A stretch of 64,000 nt of DNA, from the NCBI RefSeq assembly GCF_002915175.1, contig NZ_NXEJ01000001.1, positions 142,143-206,142 on the forward strand. Reading direction: 5' to 3'. The DNA comes from Agrobacterium rosae (lineage in GTDB: Bacteria > Pseudomonadota > Alphaproteobacteria > Rhizobiales > Rhizobiaceae). Below are positions 8,578-19,121 of this stretch, in pieces; positions within the stretch are counted from its first letter, which is position 1, and every line of letters starts with the position of its first letter. The notes beneath the pieces are model-generated. The model saw only the letters and a program-made list of their open reading frames with translations, did no database searches and was not told the DNA's origin. A program made the translations under genes and the position numbers.

Positions 8578-9624
8578 TCAATTCGATGACGGGCGTGAGG
8601 ATGGCCGCGGCACATCCGCAGGCGGCATAGGTCCACCCGAACCAGAAGCCTGCGGGACAATCTGTTGGGCCTGAGACGGGGCGTACGAGTTTTGAGCGGC
8701 ATTGCTTGCCCTGCCAGCCGCAGGCGCGGCAGCGATTGCAGCGCAGGCTTTCGGCAGATCGGACACCATCATCGGACGCGGTGGCTTTGGCGGCTTGGCA
8801 TTGGGGTCTTTCTTCGGCGTGGCCCAAGGTTCTTTCGTGAACCACCAAGCCAGCGACTTGTCACAGCCATCCCCTGCGCCGACAGGGGCCTGTGGCTTGC
8901 AGTTGGGTGCACCGGGCGGGCATTCCAGACGCACATGGAAATGCTCGTCATGCCCGTAGATCGGCCTGATCTTACCCATGAAGGTGCGGTCACCGGTCCA
9001 TGTCTGGCATAGCTTCTGCTTGATGGCCGGGTTGACGAAGATGCGCTCTACCTGCGGATAGCTCGCCGCCATCATCACCAGCTTGGCATTGAGCGGAGAC
9101 CATTTGCGGTCATCGACCGTCAGGAATTTGCTTTTGTCGAGCATGGAGATGAAGGGCGTGCTCTCGCGTTGCTCGGCACTCATGACTTGATTTGGCATTT
9201 GTCGCCACCAGATGTCGGCGTCGAGACCTATCTGGTGCGATGCATGGCCGGTCAGCATCGGCCCGCCACGCGGCTGCGAAATATCGCCGATCAAAAGGCC
9301 TGGCCAGCCGATCTTTTGTGCGTCTTGCGCAAAGCGTTCAATGAAGGAAATCATCTGCGGCTGGCCCCAGCGGCGGTTACGCGAAAGCCGCATAGCCTGG
9401 AAACCCTGGCCTTCGGTGGGAAGTGCCACGGCACCAGACTGGCACCCCTTTGCATAGGAACCATAAGATGCGGAAGGACCCGTAGATGGCAGGGAGATGT
9501 TGCCAAAGACCTGCTTGGCAGGGGCGTCTTGCGCAAAGGCTGGAACGCCATCCATGACCAGCATTGAGATCATCGAGAGTGCCAGGAGTGATGCCTTGCC
9601 CACGCCGCTTGCCAGTTTTTCCAT
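8578..9624 (-). CDS. mepA: Penicillin-insensitive murein endopeptidase MepA
   Basis: A 348-residue exported LAS-type zinc peptidase that cuts D-alanyl-meso-diaminopimelyl crosslinks in peptidoglycan. A signal peptide covers about residues 1-31 (ending AFA-QDA). Zinc ligands are visible in TGHASHQIGLDADIW (His127 and Asp134-137 region) and in HDEHFHVRLECP. Cysteines around LECPPGAPNC and GDGCDKS fit the disulfide pattern of the family. The last 80 or so residues form a Pro/Ala/Ser-rich low-complexity tail that E. coli MepA lacks. It is divergent from the Yej importer, suggesting release and uptake of muropeptides. The start at 9624 fits the signal peptide; an upstream extension does not. Confidence 0.92.
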   Translation of the reverse strand: MEKLASGVGKASLLALSMISMLVMDGVPAFAQDAPAKQVFGNISLPSTGPSASYGSYAKGCQSGAVALPTEGQGFQAMRLSRNRRWGQPQMISFIERFAQDAQKIGWPGLLIGDISQPRGGPMLTGHASHQIGLDADIWWRQMPNQVMSAEQRESTPFISMLDKSKFLTVDDRKWSPLNAKLVMMAASYPQVERIFVNPAIKQKLCQTWTGDRTFMGKIRPIYGHDEHFHVRLECPPGAPNCKPQAPVGAGDGCDKSLAWWFTKEPWATPKKDPNAKPPKPPRPMMVSDLPKACAAIAAAPAAGRASNAAQNSYAPSQAQQIVPQASGSGGPMPPADVPRPSSRPSSN

Positions 9625-9806
9625 GTCGTCCGCCGCCTGCGATGCTTGAAATGATTCTGTAGGAAATATTACGCTGGAACGCGAATTTGGTGAAAGCATG
9701 TTTGCCGATTTCTACGGCATAAACTGCTTGTGAGCCAAATCCCCTATATTTTGCCAATGTTTGTCTTATGGTGCACGGCAATGAAAACGAAAAGGACTGT
9801 CGCTTA

Positions 9807-11651
9807 ATGGCATTGGCAACGTTGAAATCCGGTTTGTTCGCTCTGGCTGCCGTATCCTTAATTTGCGTCCCTGTGCCGGGAAATGCGCAGGAGGGTACCA
9901 ACTGGCGCAGTGGTATTTCAACTGTCGGTGAGTTGAAGCATCCCAACGGTTTCGAACGTTTTGACTACGTTAATCCAGAGGCACCAAAGGGCGGGACGCT
10001 GCGTCTGTCGACAGCGGGTACGTTCGATACGGTCAACCCCTTGCTGGCAAAGGGTGAACTCGCGACCGGCCTCGGCCTTGTCTTCGATACGCTTATGAAA
10101 TCATCCGAGGAGGAACTCTCATCGTCCTACGGACTGCTGGCCGAATCGGTCAGTTTTCCCGATGATTTATCGAAGGTGACTTACCGGCTTCGAAAAGAAG
10201 CAAAGTGGGCTGATGGGCAACCGGTCACGGCTGAAGACGTGGTGTTCAGTTTTGAGAAGTCGAAAGAGCTGAGCCCGCAACTGGCTACCTATTACACCAA
10301 CGTCACCAAGGCCGAAGTGACGGGTGAACGCGAAATCACCTTCACCTTCGATGAGACGAACAACAAGGAACTGCCACAGATCGTTGGACAGTTGCTGATC
10401 GTGCCGAAGCATTGGTGGGAGGCAACAGGGGCTGACGGTAAACCACGCGATATATCCCGAGGCACGCTGGAGCCCGTCATGGGTTCCGGGCCCTATAAGA
10501 TAGCGTCTATCGCGCCAGGCTCCAGTATCACATATGAACTGCGTGACGATTATTGGGGCAAGGACCTCAACGTCAATGTCGGCCAGAATAATTTCAAGAC
10601 AATTGCCTATACCGTGTTTGCAGATCAGGACGTGGAATTTCAGGCGTTCAAGTCTGCAAATGTCGATTACCGTCAGGAGCAATCATCCAGTCGCTGGATG
10701 ACGGGTTACGACATTCCTGCCGTAAAAAATGGGCAGATCAAGCGCGAGCAGCTGCCGAATGCGTTCCGCTCGGTTGGCGTCATGCAGGCCCTAGTGCCAA
10801 ACGGTCGGCGTGAAAAATTACAAAATCCGAAACTGCGTCAGGCGCTGAACTATGCTTATGATTTCGAAGACCTGAACAGAACTCTGGCCTACGGGCAGCT
10901 CAAACGCGTCAACAGCTTCTTTTGGGGCAGCGAGCTGGCATCCTCCGGTCTCCCTACGGGCAAAGAGCTGGAGATACTAAATGAGCTGAAAGACAAGGTG
11001 CCTGCTGAAGTCTTCACGACAGAGTTTCACAATCCCGTTGGCGGCGATCCGGCAAAGCAACGTGATAATCTTCGTGAAGCGGTCAAGCTCATGAAGGAAG
11101 CGGGATATGAACTTCGCGGTAATCGTATGGTGGACGCCAAAACCGGAAAACAGCTGGATATCGAGTTTCTGATCGATTCTCCCGGTCTTGAGCGGACAAT
11201 TCTCCCCTACATTCAGAACCTCAAAAAAATCGGCATCAATGCGACCATTCGCAGTGTCGATGCTTCGCAATATACCAATCGCGTCCGCAGCTTTGACTTT
11301 GACGTCATCATGAAGGTTTGGGCGACGGCACCAAACCCCGGAAACGAGCAGGCCGACTTCTGGGGATCGGCTGCGGCCGATAGGCAGGGCTCGAACAATG
11401 TCGCTGGCATCAAGAACCCAGCAGTCGACGCACTTGTTCGCAAGGTCATTTTTGCAGCAAATCGCGAAGATCAGGTCGCTGCTGCCCGCGCGCTGGATCG
11501 CGTGTTGTTGGCGAATGCTTACGTCATCCCGCAATTTTATCGCGGCGAAACGTCAATTGCTTACTGGAACACAATCGTTCGACCACAGACGCTTCCTGAA
11601 TACGGCATAGGTTTTCCGACCGCCTGGTGGTCTGCGAATGCCGGAAAATAA
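9807..11651 (+). CDS. yejA: Peptide ABC transporter substrate-binding protein (YejA/YepA family)
   Basis: A 614-residue SBP_bac_5 periplasmic protein with a signal peptide (residues 1-30, ending GNAQ). Conserved family segments include the YVNPEAPKGGTLRL strand near residue 55 and the GSGPYKI and EYGIGFPTAWW regions. The start at 9807 is preceded by AAGGA. It is the first gene of a yejABEF set, and mepA is divergent 182 bases away. YejABEF-type importers carry oligopeptides such as microcin C, and in Agrobacterium a YejBEF system with its binding protein YepA has been described for muropeptide recycling. The mepA neighbour supports the latter role here. Confidence 0.92.
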   Translation: MALATLKSGLFALAAVSLICVPVPGNAQEGTNWRSGISTVGELKHPNGFERFDYVNPEAPKGGTLRLSTAGTFDTVNPLLAKGELATGLGLVFDTLMKSSEEELSSSYGLLAESVSFPDDLSKVTYRLRKEAKWADGQPVTAEDVVFSFEKSKELSPQLATYYTNVTKAEVTGEREITFTFDETNNKELPQIVGQLLIVPKHWWEATGADGKPRDISRGTLEPVMGSGPYKIASIAPGSSITYELRDDYWGKDLNVNVGQNNFKTIAYTVFADQDVEFQAFKSANVDYRQEQSSSRWMTGYDIPAVKNGQIKREQLPNAFRSVGVMQALVPNGRREKLQNPKLRQALNYAYDFEDLNRTLAYGQLKRVNSFFWGSELASSGLPTGKELEILNELKDKVPAEVFTTEFHNPVGGDPAKQRDNLREAVKLMKEAGYELRGNRMVDAKTGKQLDIEFLIDSPGLERTILPYIQNLKKIGINATIRSVDASQYTNRVRSFDFDVIMKVWATAPNPGNEQADFWGSAAADRQGSNNVAGIKNPAVDALVRKVIFAANREDQVAAARALDRVLLANAYVIPQFYRGETSIAYWNTIVRPQTLPEYGIGFPTAWWSANAGK

Positions 11652-11709
11652 CGCAGGCCTTGCTTTATAAGCCAAGCCTTGATTCACATGAGCGATAACG
11701 AATCACGCC

Positions 11710-11731
11710 GCCTGCGGTATTCTCCGCAGGC
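11710..11731 (+). other. Intercistronic hairpin between yejA and yejB
   Basis: A perfect eight-base GC-rich stem (11710-11717 with 11724-11731) with a six-base loop lies in the 145-base gap between yejA and yejB. No T-run follows, so it is not a classical terminator. Hairpins at this place often stabilise the binding-protein mRNA and lower permease expression; that role is inference. Confidence 0.5.
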
Positions 11732-11796
11732 CCGAAAGGAAACGGTTTGACGAAGCCGATGACAGCCGAGCCTCTTGCCATGCTGGGACGCGCCTA

Positions 11797-12885
11797 ATGG
11801 GTGCTTATATTCTGCGGCGTCTTGCCCTGATGATACCGACCATCATCGGCATCATGGGCATTTCCTTTCTCGTCATCCAGTTTGCGCCCGGCGGCCCGGT
11901 CGAGCAGGTCGTTGCCCAGCTGTCCGGCTCCGGCGACAGCGCGTCTGACCGTCTATCCGGCGGTGGCGACCTCATGGGTGGCGGGGTGGATGAAAGCGGT
12001 TCGAAATATCGTGGCGCGCAGGGGCTGGACCCGGAACTGATTGCCAAACTTGAAAAGCAGTTCGGTTTCGACAAGCCGCCTTTGACCCGCTTTCTGGAGA
12101 TGATGTGGAATTACATCCGCTTCGATTTCGGCGACAGCTTCTTCCGCAATTCCTCCGTCATCGACCTCATCATCGATAAGCTGCCGGTGTCGATCTCGCT
12201 CGGTTTCTGGATATTGATCATCTCCTACGCTATCTCGATCCCGCTCGGCATCAAGAAGGCTGTTTCGGATGGATCGAGATTCGATGTCTGGACATCGGGT
12301 ATCGTCATCGTCGGTTATGCGGTGCCGAGCTTTCTGTTCGGCATTCTGTTGATCGTGGTGTTTGCTGGTGGTTCGTTCTTCGACTGGTTCCCGTTGCGGG
12401 GGCTGACGTCTGACAATTTTGCGCAACTGACGTGGTGGCAGAAGATCATCGACTATTTCTGGCACTTGGCGCTGCCGCTAACTGCGCTCGTTCTCTCAGC
12501 CTTTGCCACGACGACACTGCTGACCAAGAATTCCTTCATTGATGAAATCAAGAAGCAATATGTGGTCACGGCCCGTGCCAAGGGCTTGTCGGAACGCAAG
12601 GTGCTCTACGGCCACGTCTTCCGCAACGCCATGCTAATCGTCATTGCCGGTTTCCCCGGTGCTTTCATCTCGGCTTTCTTCACCGGTTCGCTTTTGATCG
12701 AAAACATCTTCTCGCTGGATGGCTTGGGGAGGCTCGGTTACCTCTCGGTCGTCAACCGTGATTACCCGATCGTGTTCGGAACGCTGTTCATCTTCTCGCT
12801 GATGGGCCTCGTCGTCAGCCTTATCTCCGACATGATCTACACCTGGATCGATCCGCGCATCGACTTCGAGCGGAGGGATGTGTGA
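11797..12885 (+). CDS. yejB: Peptide ABC transporter permease YejB
   Basis: A 362-residue BPD_transp_1 inner-membrane permease. The N-terminus [19 protein letters not shown] is the first membrane segment typical of DppB/YejB proteins. A Gly/Ser-rich periplasmic insertion (about residues 40-75) marks the YejB subgroup. The cytoplasmic EAA-like loop [20 protein letters not shown] docks the ATPase. It overlaps yejE by one base and belongs to the yejABEF operon. Confidence 0.94.
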   Translation: MGAYILRRLALMIPTIIGIMGISFLVIQFAPGGPVEQVVAQLSGSGDSASDRLSGGGDLMGGGVDESGSKYRGAQGLDPELIAKLEKQFGFDKPPLTRFLEMMWNYIRFDFGDSFFRNSSVIDLIIDKLPVSISLGFWILIISYAISIPLGIKKAVSDGSRFDVWTSGIVIVGYAVPSFLFGILLIVVFAGGSFFDWFPLRGLTSDNFAQLTWWQKIIDYFWHLALPLTALVLSAFATTTLLTKNSFIDEIKKQYVVTARAKGLSERKVLYGHVFRNAMLIVIAGFPGAFISAFFTGSLLIENIFSLDGLGRLGYLSVVNRDYPIVFGTLFIFSLMGLVVSLISDMIYTWIDPRIDFERRDV

Positions 12886-14027
12886 TGACCGTGACAACGT
12901 CTGCAATTACCGACGCGCCACCACAAAAGCGACCGTTCTTCTCGCCCACAAGCGTGCGGCGCTGGCAGAATTTCAAGGCAAACCGGCGCGGCTACTGGTC
13001 CTTCTGGCTGTTCCTCCTGATCTTCGGCCTCAGCCTGTTTGCTGAGTTTCTGGCCAACGACAAACCGATCATCGCCTTCTACAAGGGCGAGATTTTGGTG
13101 CCTGTGATGGTGGATTATCCGGAAGAGAAATTCGGCGGTTTCCTGGCGCAGACGGATTATAAATCCTCCTTCATTCAGGATGAAATCAACGCCAATGGCT
13201 GGATGGTCTGGCCACCGATCCGCTATTCCTACCAGACGGTGAACTCAAATATTCCGCATTCCGCACCCACGGCACCCTTCTGGCTGATGGATGCGCAGGA
13301 ACGTTGCTCCGGTTATCCGCAAGGCGCGGCCGATCCCGGCTGTACGCTCGGCAATCTCAATTGGCTGGGCACCGACAATCAGGCGCGCGATGTCGCTGCC
13401 CGTGTGATTTACGGCTTCCGCATATCGGTGCTGTTCGGACTTGCTCTTACAATCGCTTCGGCCATTGTCGGTGTCAGCGCCGGTGCGGTGCAGGGCTATT
13501 TCGGAGGATGGACTGACCTTTTGATGCAGCGTTTCATCGAGATCTGGTCGTCGATGCCGGTGCTCTACATCCTGCTGATCATCGCGGCCATCCTGCCGCC
13601 CGGCTTTTTCGTGCTGCTGGGCATCATGCTGCTGTTTTCCTGGGTCGGCTTCGTCGGCATCGTGCGCGCCGAGTTTCTGCGGGCCAGAAACTTCGAATAT
13701 GTCAACGCCGCCCGCGCGCTTGGCGTCGGCAACGGCACCATCATGTTTAGGCACCTGCTGCCCAATGCCATGGTCGCGACGCTGACTTTCCTGCCCTTCA
13801 TCCTGTCCGGCTCGATCACGACGCTCACCTCTCTCGACTTCCTCGGCTTCGGCATGCCGCCCGGCTCTCCCTCGCTGGGCGAACTGATCGCGCAGGGCAA
13901 GAACAACCTTCAGGCTCCATGGCTGGGGCTGACGGCCTTCTTCACCATGTCGATCATGCTGTCGCTGCTGATTTTTGTCGGTGAAGCGGTGCGAGACGCC
14001 TTCGATCCGAGAAAGACGTTCCGATGA
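12885..14027 (+). CDS. yejE: Peptide ABC transporter permease YejE
   Basis: A 380-residue inner-membrane permease of the DppC/OppC type with the long YejE periplasmic loop between the first and second membrane spans (residues about 50-160), including the TDNQARDVAARVIYGFR segment. The EAA-like loop is NAARALGVGNGTIMFRHLLP. I take the ATG at 12885, whose first base is the last base of the yejB stop; a GTG one codon earlier is possible. It overlaps yejF by four bases. Confidence 0.94.
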   Translation: MTVTTSAITDAPPQKRPFFSPTSVRRWQNFKANRRGYWSFWLFLLIFGLSLFAEFLANDKPIIAFYKGEILVPVMVDYPEEKFGGFLAQTDYKSSFIQDEINANGWMVWPPIRYSYQTVNSNIPHSAPTAPFWLMDAQERCSGYPQGAADPGCTLGNLNWLGTDNQARDVAARVIYGFRISVLFGLALTIASAIVGVSAGAVQGYFGGWTDLLMQRFIEIWSSMPVLYILLIIAAILPPGFFVLLGIMLLFSWVGFVGIVRAEFLRARNFEYVNAARALGVGNGTIMFRHLLPNAMVATLTFLPFILSGSITTLTSLDFLGFGMPPGSPSLGELIAQGKNNLQAPWLGLTAFFTMSIMLSLLIFVGEAVRDAFDPRKTFR

Positions 14028-15673
14028 GTGCCGTAAAGGATACGATGACCGCTCCGCTTCTATCCGTCCGCGACCTCTCCGTAGCCTTCCATCAGGGTGG
14101 CAAGGAGAGTGTGGCTGTCGATCATGTGTCGTTCGACATCATGCCCGGCGAGATCGTCGCGCTGGTGGGTGAGTCGGGCTCAGGAAAATCAGTAACGGCG
14201 AATTCCATTTTGAAGCTCTTGCCCTATCCGGCGGCCAGCCATCCCTCGGGGCAGATCCTGTTCGAGGGCAAGGACTTGCTCAACGCCTCGATGCGCGAAC
14301 TTCGCGCGGTTCGTGGCAACGATATCACCATGATCTTTCAGGAGCCGATGACCTCGCTCAATCCGCTGCACAGCATCGAGCGGCAGATTGGCGAAATCCT
14401 CGAGCTTCATCAGGCCATCACCGGTATGGAGGCGCGCAAGCGGACGCTGGAACTGTTGTTGCAGGTCGGCATTCGCGAGCCGGAAAAGAGATTGAAGGCC
14501 TATCCCCACGAATTGTCCGGCGGCCAGCGCCAGCGTGTGATGATTGCCATGGCGCTCGCCAACCGGCCGAAACTGCTGATCGCCGACGAACCGACGACGG
14601 CGCTGGATGTGACGGTACAGGCGCAAATCCTGGAACTGTTGGGCGATTTGAAGAACCAGCATGACATGTCCATGCTGTTCATCACCCACGATCTCGGCAT
14701 CGTGCGCAAATTTGCCGACCGCGTGTGCGTGATGACCAAGGGCAAAATCGTGGAGACAGGCACGGTCGAGCAGGTCTTTACCGATCCACAGCACGCCTAT
14801 ACCCGCCACCTTCTGGCCGCAGAACCCAAGGGCGAACCGCCGCTATCCGATAGCAGCAAGCCTGTCGTGATGCAGGGAGACGATATCAAGGTCTGGTTCC
14901 CGATCAAGGCCGGGCTGATGCGCAAGGTTGTGGATCACGTCAAGGCGGTGGATGGCATCGATATCACGCTGCGCGCCGGTCAGACTGTGGGCGTGGTGGG
15001 CGAATCCGGCTCGGGCAAGACGACGCTGGGACTGGCGCTGTCGCGGCTGATTTCCTCCAAGGGGCGTATCAGCTTCATCGGCCAATCCATCGATGGTTAT
15101 TCCTATGCGATGATGAAGCCGCTCAGAAACCGGCTTCAGGTGGTGTTTCAGGACCCCTATGGTTCGCTCAGCCCCCGTATGTCGGTGGGTGAAATCATCG
15201 CCGAAGGTCTGCGGGTGCATGAAAAGTCGCTGTCTGCGGATGAGCGCGACCGGCGTGTGGCGCAGGCGCTGGATGAGGTGGGCCTCGATACCGCCACTCG
15301 TTGGCGCTTCCCGCACGAATTTTCCGGTGGTCAGAGGCAGCGTATCGCCATTGCCCGCGCCATGGTGCTCAAACCGCGCTTCGTCATGCTGGACGAGCCG
15401 ACATCGGCGCTGGATATGAGCGTCCAGGCGCAAGTCGTGGACCTGCTGCGGGATTTGCAGGCCCGGCACGATCTGGCCTACCTCTTTATCAGCCATGACT
15501 TGAAGGTCGTCAAAGCACTGGCCAACGACATGATCGTCATGCGTCATGGCAAAGTGGTGGAGAGCGGACCGGCGAAATCGATTTTCGAAGCGCCGAAAGA
15601 GGACTACACGCGGGCGCTGATGGCGGCGGCTTTCAATATCGAGGCGGTCAAGACGGCAGCGATCAGCGAGTAG
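14024..15673 (+). CDS. yejF: Peptide ABC transporter ATP-binding protein YejF (double ATPase)
   Basis: A 549-residue fusion of two ABC ATPase domains that powers the YejBE permease. The first Walker A is GESGSGKS at residues 49-56 with signature [15 protein letters not shown]; the second is GESGSGKTT near residue 328 with signature [15 protein letters not shown]. Each half has a Walker B ending in DEPT followed by SALD or TALD. The ATG overlaps the yejE stop (ATGA). Two hairpins without a T-run follow the stop at 15674-15709. Confidence 0.95.
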   Translation: MSAVKDTMTAPLLSVRDLSVAFHQGGKESVAVDHVSFDIMPGEIVALVGESGSGKSVTANSILKLLPYPAASHPSGQILFEGKDLLNASMRELRAVRGNDITMIFQEPMTSLNPLHSIERQIGEILELHQAITGMEARKRTLELLLQVGIREPEKRLKAYPHELSGGQRQRVMIAMALANRPKLLIADEPTTALDVTVQAQILELLGDLKNQHDMSMLFITHDLGIVRKFADRVCVMTKGKIVETGTVEQVFTDPQHAYTRHLLAAEPKGEPPLSDSSKPVVMQGDDIKVWFPIKAGLMRKVVDHVKAVDGIDITLRAGQTVGVVGESGSGKTTLGLALSRLISSKGRISFIGQSIDGYSYAMMKPLRNRLQVVFQDPYGSLSPRMSVGEIIAEGLRVHEKSLSADERDRRVAQALDEVGLDTATRWRFPHEFSGGQRQRIAIARAMVLKPRFVMLDEPTSALDMSVQAQVVDLLRDLQARHDLAYLFISHDLKVVKALANDMIVMRHGKVVESGPAKSIFEAPKEDYTRALMAAAFNIEAVKTAAISE

Positions 15674-15848
15674 GCGTTTTCAAGAACGCGCTGGCCTTCT
15701 TGGGCCAGCCCACGTACGATACAACGAGAACGTGGAAAACAATGAGGCGTGATGTCATCATGACGGCGCGATATATACTTTATCAGCTTGTGGATGCTTT
15801 CCGTTAGCGACTCTGCCGCGAACCGAAGATGAAACAACCTGCTGGTGA

Positions 15849-17210
15849 ATGATGGTCGATATTGATTACGCAAAAAGATTTTTTGAAGAAAACCCCGATA
15901 TTGAAATTCTCGAAGCCTTTGTCATCGATGTGAACGGCGTGCCGCGCGGCAAATGGATACCGCGTGAACGCGCCATCGATGTGCTGGAAAAAGGCATGGC
16001 CGTTCCCCGCTCGGTCTACGCGCTTGATATCTGGGGCCGCGACGTGAATGCAGCCGGCCTTGCTGAAGGCACCGGCGATCCTGATGGTCTGTGCTTTGCC
16101 GTGCCCGAAACGCTGTCGCGCGTGACATGGCTGGGGCGCCCCACGGCGCAGGTTTTGCTAGCCATGAAAGACCCTGATGGCAACGGCTTTTACGGCGATC
16201 CACGCAATGTACTGGCGCAGGTGCTGGCAGGCTTTACCCGTCGCGGGTTAACGCCGGTCGTTGCCACGGAACTCGAATTTTATCTGATCGACCCTGTCCG
16301 CTCCGCCCTCGATCCCGTTCGCCCGCCGCGTAGTCGCGAGGGTCGCTGGCATACGGGCCAGACGCAGGTTCTCTCCATTTCGGAATTGCAGGATTTCGAG
16401 GGAGTCTTCCACGATATCTCGACGGCTTGCCGCGCGCAGAATGTCGGGGCTGATACGACCCTGCGTGAAAACGGGCCGGGCCAGTATGAAATCAACCTCA
16501 ACCATGTGCCGGATGCCCTTCGGGCGGCAGACGATGCGGTGTTCCTGAAGCGCATCGTCAAGGGTGTGGCGCGCAAGCATGAGCTTGATGCCACCTTCAT
16601 GGCCAAGCCTTACGGCATGCAGGCGGGCAATGGCATGCATGTGCATTTTTCCATGCTGGACAGGGATGGCAACAATATCTACGCGGGCGAAAACGGGCCG
16701 TCCGAAGCGCTGATGCATTCCGTTGGCGGCCTTCTGGAGAATATGGGAGAGAGCATGGCGGTGTTTGCGCCGCATGCCAATTCCTACCGTCGCCTGCGCC
16801 CCAGCGAACACGCGCCGACCTATGCGTCCTGGGGTATCGATAACAGATCTGCTGCCGTGCGCGTCATCGTGGCGAGCAAGCCTGCGACCCGCATCGAACA
16901 CCGAGTCGCCGGTGCCGACACCAACCCCTATCTGGTGCTGGCCATGATCCTGAGTGCGGCCCTTGCCGGCATGAAGGAAAAGCGCCAGCCGGGTGGTGCG
17001 ATCTCCGGCGACAGTCATGCCGTCAACCACGAGCCGCTGCCGACGAACTGGGATTATGCGCTTCAGCGTTTTACCCGCTCCAGCTTTGCCTATGCAACCT
17101 TCGGCCAGAAATATCGTACGCTATACTCAGCCTGCAAACAGCAGGAATTGTCCGAATTTTCGCTACGCGTGACCGACGTCGAATACGACGCCTATATCAG
17201 GACGGTGTAA
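15849..17210 (+). CDS. Glutamine synthetase family ligase (gamma-glutamylputrescine synthetase-like)
   Basis: A 453-residue protein with the GS fold. Visible are the N-terminal beta-grasp domain (residues about 15-105), the ATELEFYL metal-binding motif near residue 140, ENGPGQYEIN, KPYGMQAGNGMHVHFS (His of the ATP site), and ERHVAGADTNPYL-like text as EHRVAGADTNPYLVL. Members of this branch (PuuA, GlnT, FluG-like) join glutamate to amines rather than ammonia. The next gene, one base later, is an FAD amine oxidase, matching the PuuA-PuuB order of putrescine breakdown. The substrate is inferred. Confidence 0.85.
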   Translation: MMVDIDYAKRFFEENPDIEILEAFVIDVNGVPRGKWIPRERAIDVLEKGMAVPRSVYALDIWGRDVNAAGLAEGTGDPDGLCFAVPETLSRVTWLGRPTAQVLLAMKDPDGNGFYGDPRNVLAQVLAGFTRRGLTPVVATELEFYLIDPVRSALDPVRPPRSREGRWHTGQTQVLSISELQDFEGVFHDISTACRAQNVGADTTLRENGPGQYEINLNHVPDALRAADDAVFLKRIVKGVARKHELDATFMAKPYGMQAGNGMHVHFSMLDRDGNNIYAGENGPSEALMHSVGGLLENMGESMAVFAPHANSYRRLRPSEHAPTYASWGIDNRSAAVRVIVASKPATRIEHRVAGADTNPYLVLAMILSAALAGMKEKRQPGGAISGDSHAVNHEPLPTNWDYALQRFTRSSFAYATFGQKYRTLYSACKQQELSEFSLRVTDVEYDAYIRTV

Positions 17211-17211
17211 T

Positions 17212-18513
17212 ATGGCTCAAGTGACTGACACTCCAAATCCTGGCCACACCACGTCGTGGTACGCGGCGTCTGCCAACACCAAGACCGTTCGCACCGCGCT
17301 TCAGGGCGATCAGGATGCGGATGTCTGCATCATTGGCGCAGGCTTTACCGGCCTGTCGGCTGCTCTGGAACTGGCACAAAAGGGGTTCTCGGTTATTGTG
17401 CTAGAGGGCGAGCGGGTCGGCTTCGGCGCGTCCGGGCGCAACGGCGGCCAGATCGTCAACGGCTATAGCCGTGACCTTCACACGATTGCCCGGCGTTACG
17501 GCGCGCAGAAGGCCGCGCAGCTGGGCGCAATGTCGCTCGAAGGCGGGCAGATCATCCGTGAACGCGTGGCGAAATACGAGATCGATTGTGATCTTGTCGA
17601 TGGCGGCTTCTTTGCAGCGTTCACGCCCAAACAGATCACCGAAATGGCTGCCAACAAGGGCAATTGGGAAAAGCACGGCCATACCGGGCTCGAAATGGTC
17701 TCCAAGGCCGAGGTCGGGAAATACGTGAAGTCAGATCGCTATGCCGGCGGCATGATCGACCGTTTCGGCGGGCATATTCATCCGCTGAATTACGTTCTGG
17801 GCGAAGCGGCAGCGATAGAGCGACTTGGTGGGCGTATCTTCGAAAACTCGCGCGTTATCGCGGTTGAGCAGGGCACAAACCCGGTGGTGCGCACCGCGCA
17901 AGGTAAGGTCGCGGCCAAATATGTGCTGGTCTGCGGCAACGCCTATCTCGGCGGTTTGCTGCCAGAAATCGGTGAGCGGATGATGCCGGTGTCGAGCCAG
18001 GTGATGGCGACTGAACCGCTGGATGCCGCGCTGATCGAAGAGTTGTTGCCTGCCAATTATTGCGTCGAGGATGCTAATTACATCCTCGATTATTACCGCC
18101 GCACCTCTGATAACCGCCTGCTTTATGGTGGCGGTATCGGTTATGGCGGCAGTGATCCGGCAGACCTCACCAGCGTCATCCGCCCCAATATGCTGAAGAC
18201 GTTCCCGCAATTGCAGAACACCAAGATCGATTTTGCCTGGAGCGGCAATTTCGCGCTGACGCTGACCCGTATTCCGCATATCGGACGCCTTTCGCCAAAC
18301 GTCTATTTCTCCCACGGCGATAGCGGCCACGGGGTGACGACGACGCAACTGCTGGGCAAGATATTGGGCGAAGCGGTTGCGGGCCATGCGGAACGCTTCG
18401 ATGTCTGGTCGTCGCTGCCAAACTACCCGTTCCCTGGCGGCAAGACATTCCGTGTGCCGCTGACCATGCTTGGCGCATGGTGGTATGGCCTTCGCGACAA
18501 GCTCGGAGTTTAG
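17212..18513 (+). CDS. FAD-dependent oxidoreductase (gamma-glutamylputrescine oxidase-like, DAO family)
   Basis: A 433-residue DAO-family flavoprotein. The dinucleotide-binding motif CIIGAGFTGLSAALEL lies near residue 37, followed by the ERVGFGASGRNGGQ segment typical of PuuB/OrdL enzymes, and HGDSGHGVTTTQLLG near the C-terminus binds the flavin. It would oxidise a gamma-glutamylated amine made by the preceding ligase; the two genes are one base apart. Its end faces gntK with only three bases between stops. Family certain, substrate inferred. Confidence 0.88.
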   Translation: MAQVTDTPNPGHTTSWYAASANTKTVRTALQGDQDADVCIIGAGFTGLSAALELAQKGFSVIVLEGERVGFGASGRNGGQIVNGYSRDLHTIARRYGAQKAAQLGAMSLEGGQIIRERVAKYEIDCDLVDGGFFAAFTPKQITEMAANKGNWEKHGHTGLEMVSKAEVGKYVKSDRYAGGMIDRFGGHIHPLNYVLGEAAAIERLGGRIFENSRVIAVEQGTNPVVRTAQGKVAAKYVLVCGNAYLGGLLPEIGERMMPVSSQVMATEPLDAALIEELLPANYCVEDANYILDYYRRTSDNRLLYGGGIGYGGSDPADLTSVIRPNMLKTFPQLQNTKIDFAWSGNFALTLTRIPHIGRLSPNVYFSHGDSGHGVTTTQLLGKILGEAVAGHAERFDVWSSLPNYPFPGGKTFRVPLTMLGAWWYGLRDKLGV

Positions 18514-18516
18514 CGG

Positions 18517-19023
18517 CTAAAGGGCGGCAGCCAGTCCCTTTAGAGCATTCTCGGTGATCTCTTCAGGCGTGGCGTCGATGCTAACTGTAACGACGCCTGG
18601 CTCACCGGTCGGAACTTCCAGCGTCGCCAGCTGTGTCTGAAGCAGCGAGAGTGGCATGAAATGGCCCGTGCGCGCACCCATGCGCTCGGTCAAAAGCGCT
18701 TCGCTTCCTTCCAGATAGACGAAGGCCAATGGCCCGCCGCAGGCGTCTCGGAGGCGATCCCGGTAGGTCTTCTTGAGCGCAGAGCAGGATACAACGATGC
18801 CATCTGCCTCGTAGCCCTTGTGCAACTCCGCGCCCACGAGATCGAGCCATGGCCAGCGATCGTCGTCGTTAAGCGGCTGCCCCGCAGCCATCTTGTCGAC
18901 ACTGGATTGCGGATGAAGCTTGTCGCCTTCCATGAACGGAACGCCCAATTGCTCGGCCAGTTCTTCTCCGACCGTTGACTTGCCGCAACCGCTGACGCCC
19001 ATCACGATGATTGCTTGTTTCAC
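18517..19023 (-). CDS. gntK: Gluconokinase
   Basis: A 168-residue P-loop kinase that makes 6-phosphogluconate from gluconate and ATP. The Walker A motif GVSGCGKST is at residues 9-17. The gluconate kinase core follows: EGDKLHPQSSVDKMAAGQPLNDDDRWPWL-type text around residues 32-60, then CSALKKTYRDRLR. Length is typical of GntK. It is a lone gene between the amine oxidase and the osmoprotectant transporter; no gluconate permease or regulator is adjacent. Confidence 0.94.
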   Translation of the reverse strand: MKQAIIVMGVSGCGKSTVGEELAEQLGVPFMEGDKLHPQSSVDKMAAGQPLNDDDRWPWLDLVGAELHKGYEADGIVVSCSALKKTYRDRLRDACGGPLAFVYLEGSEALLTERMGARTGHFMPLSLLQTQLATLEVPTGEPGVVTVSIDATPEEITENALKGLAAAL

Positions 19024-19121
19024 GAGTACCTCTGCATCCTAAGATCAATCCTATCCGCCTACCGTATTAGGAAGCGGAGTGGAAACTTTTTACACATATC
19101 CGAATTGGCGGGAATACAAAC

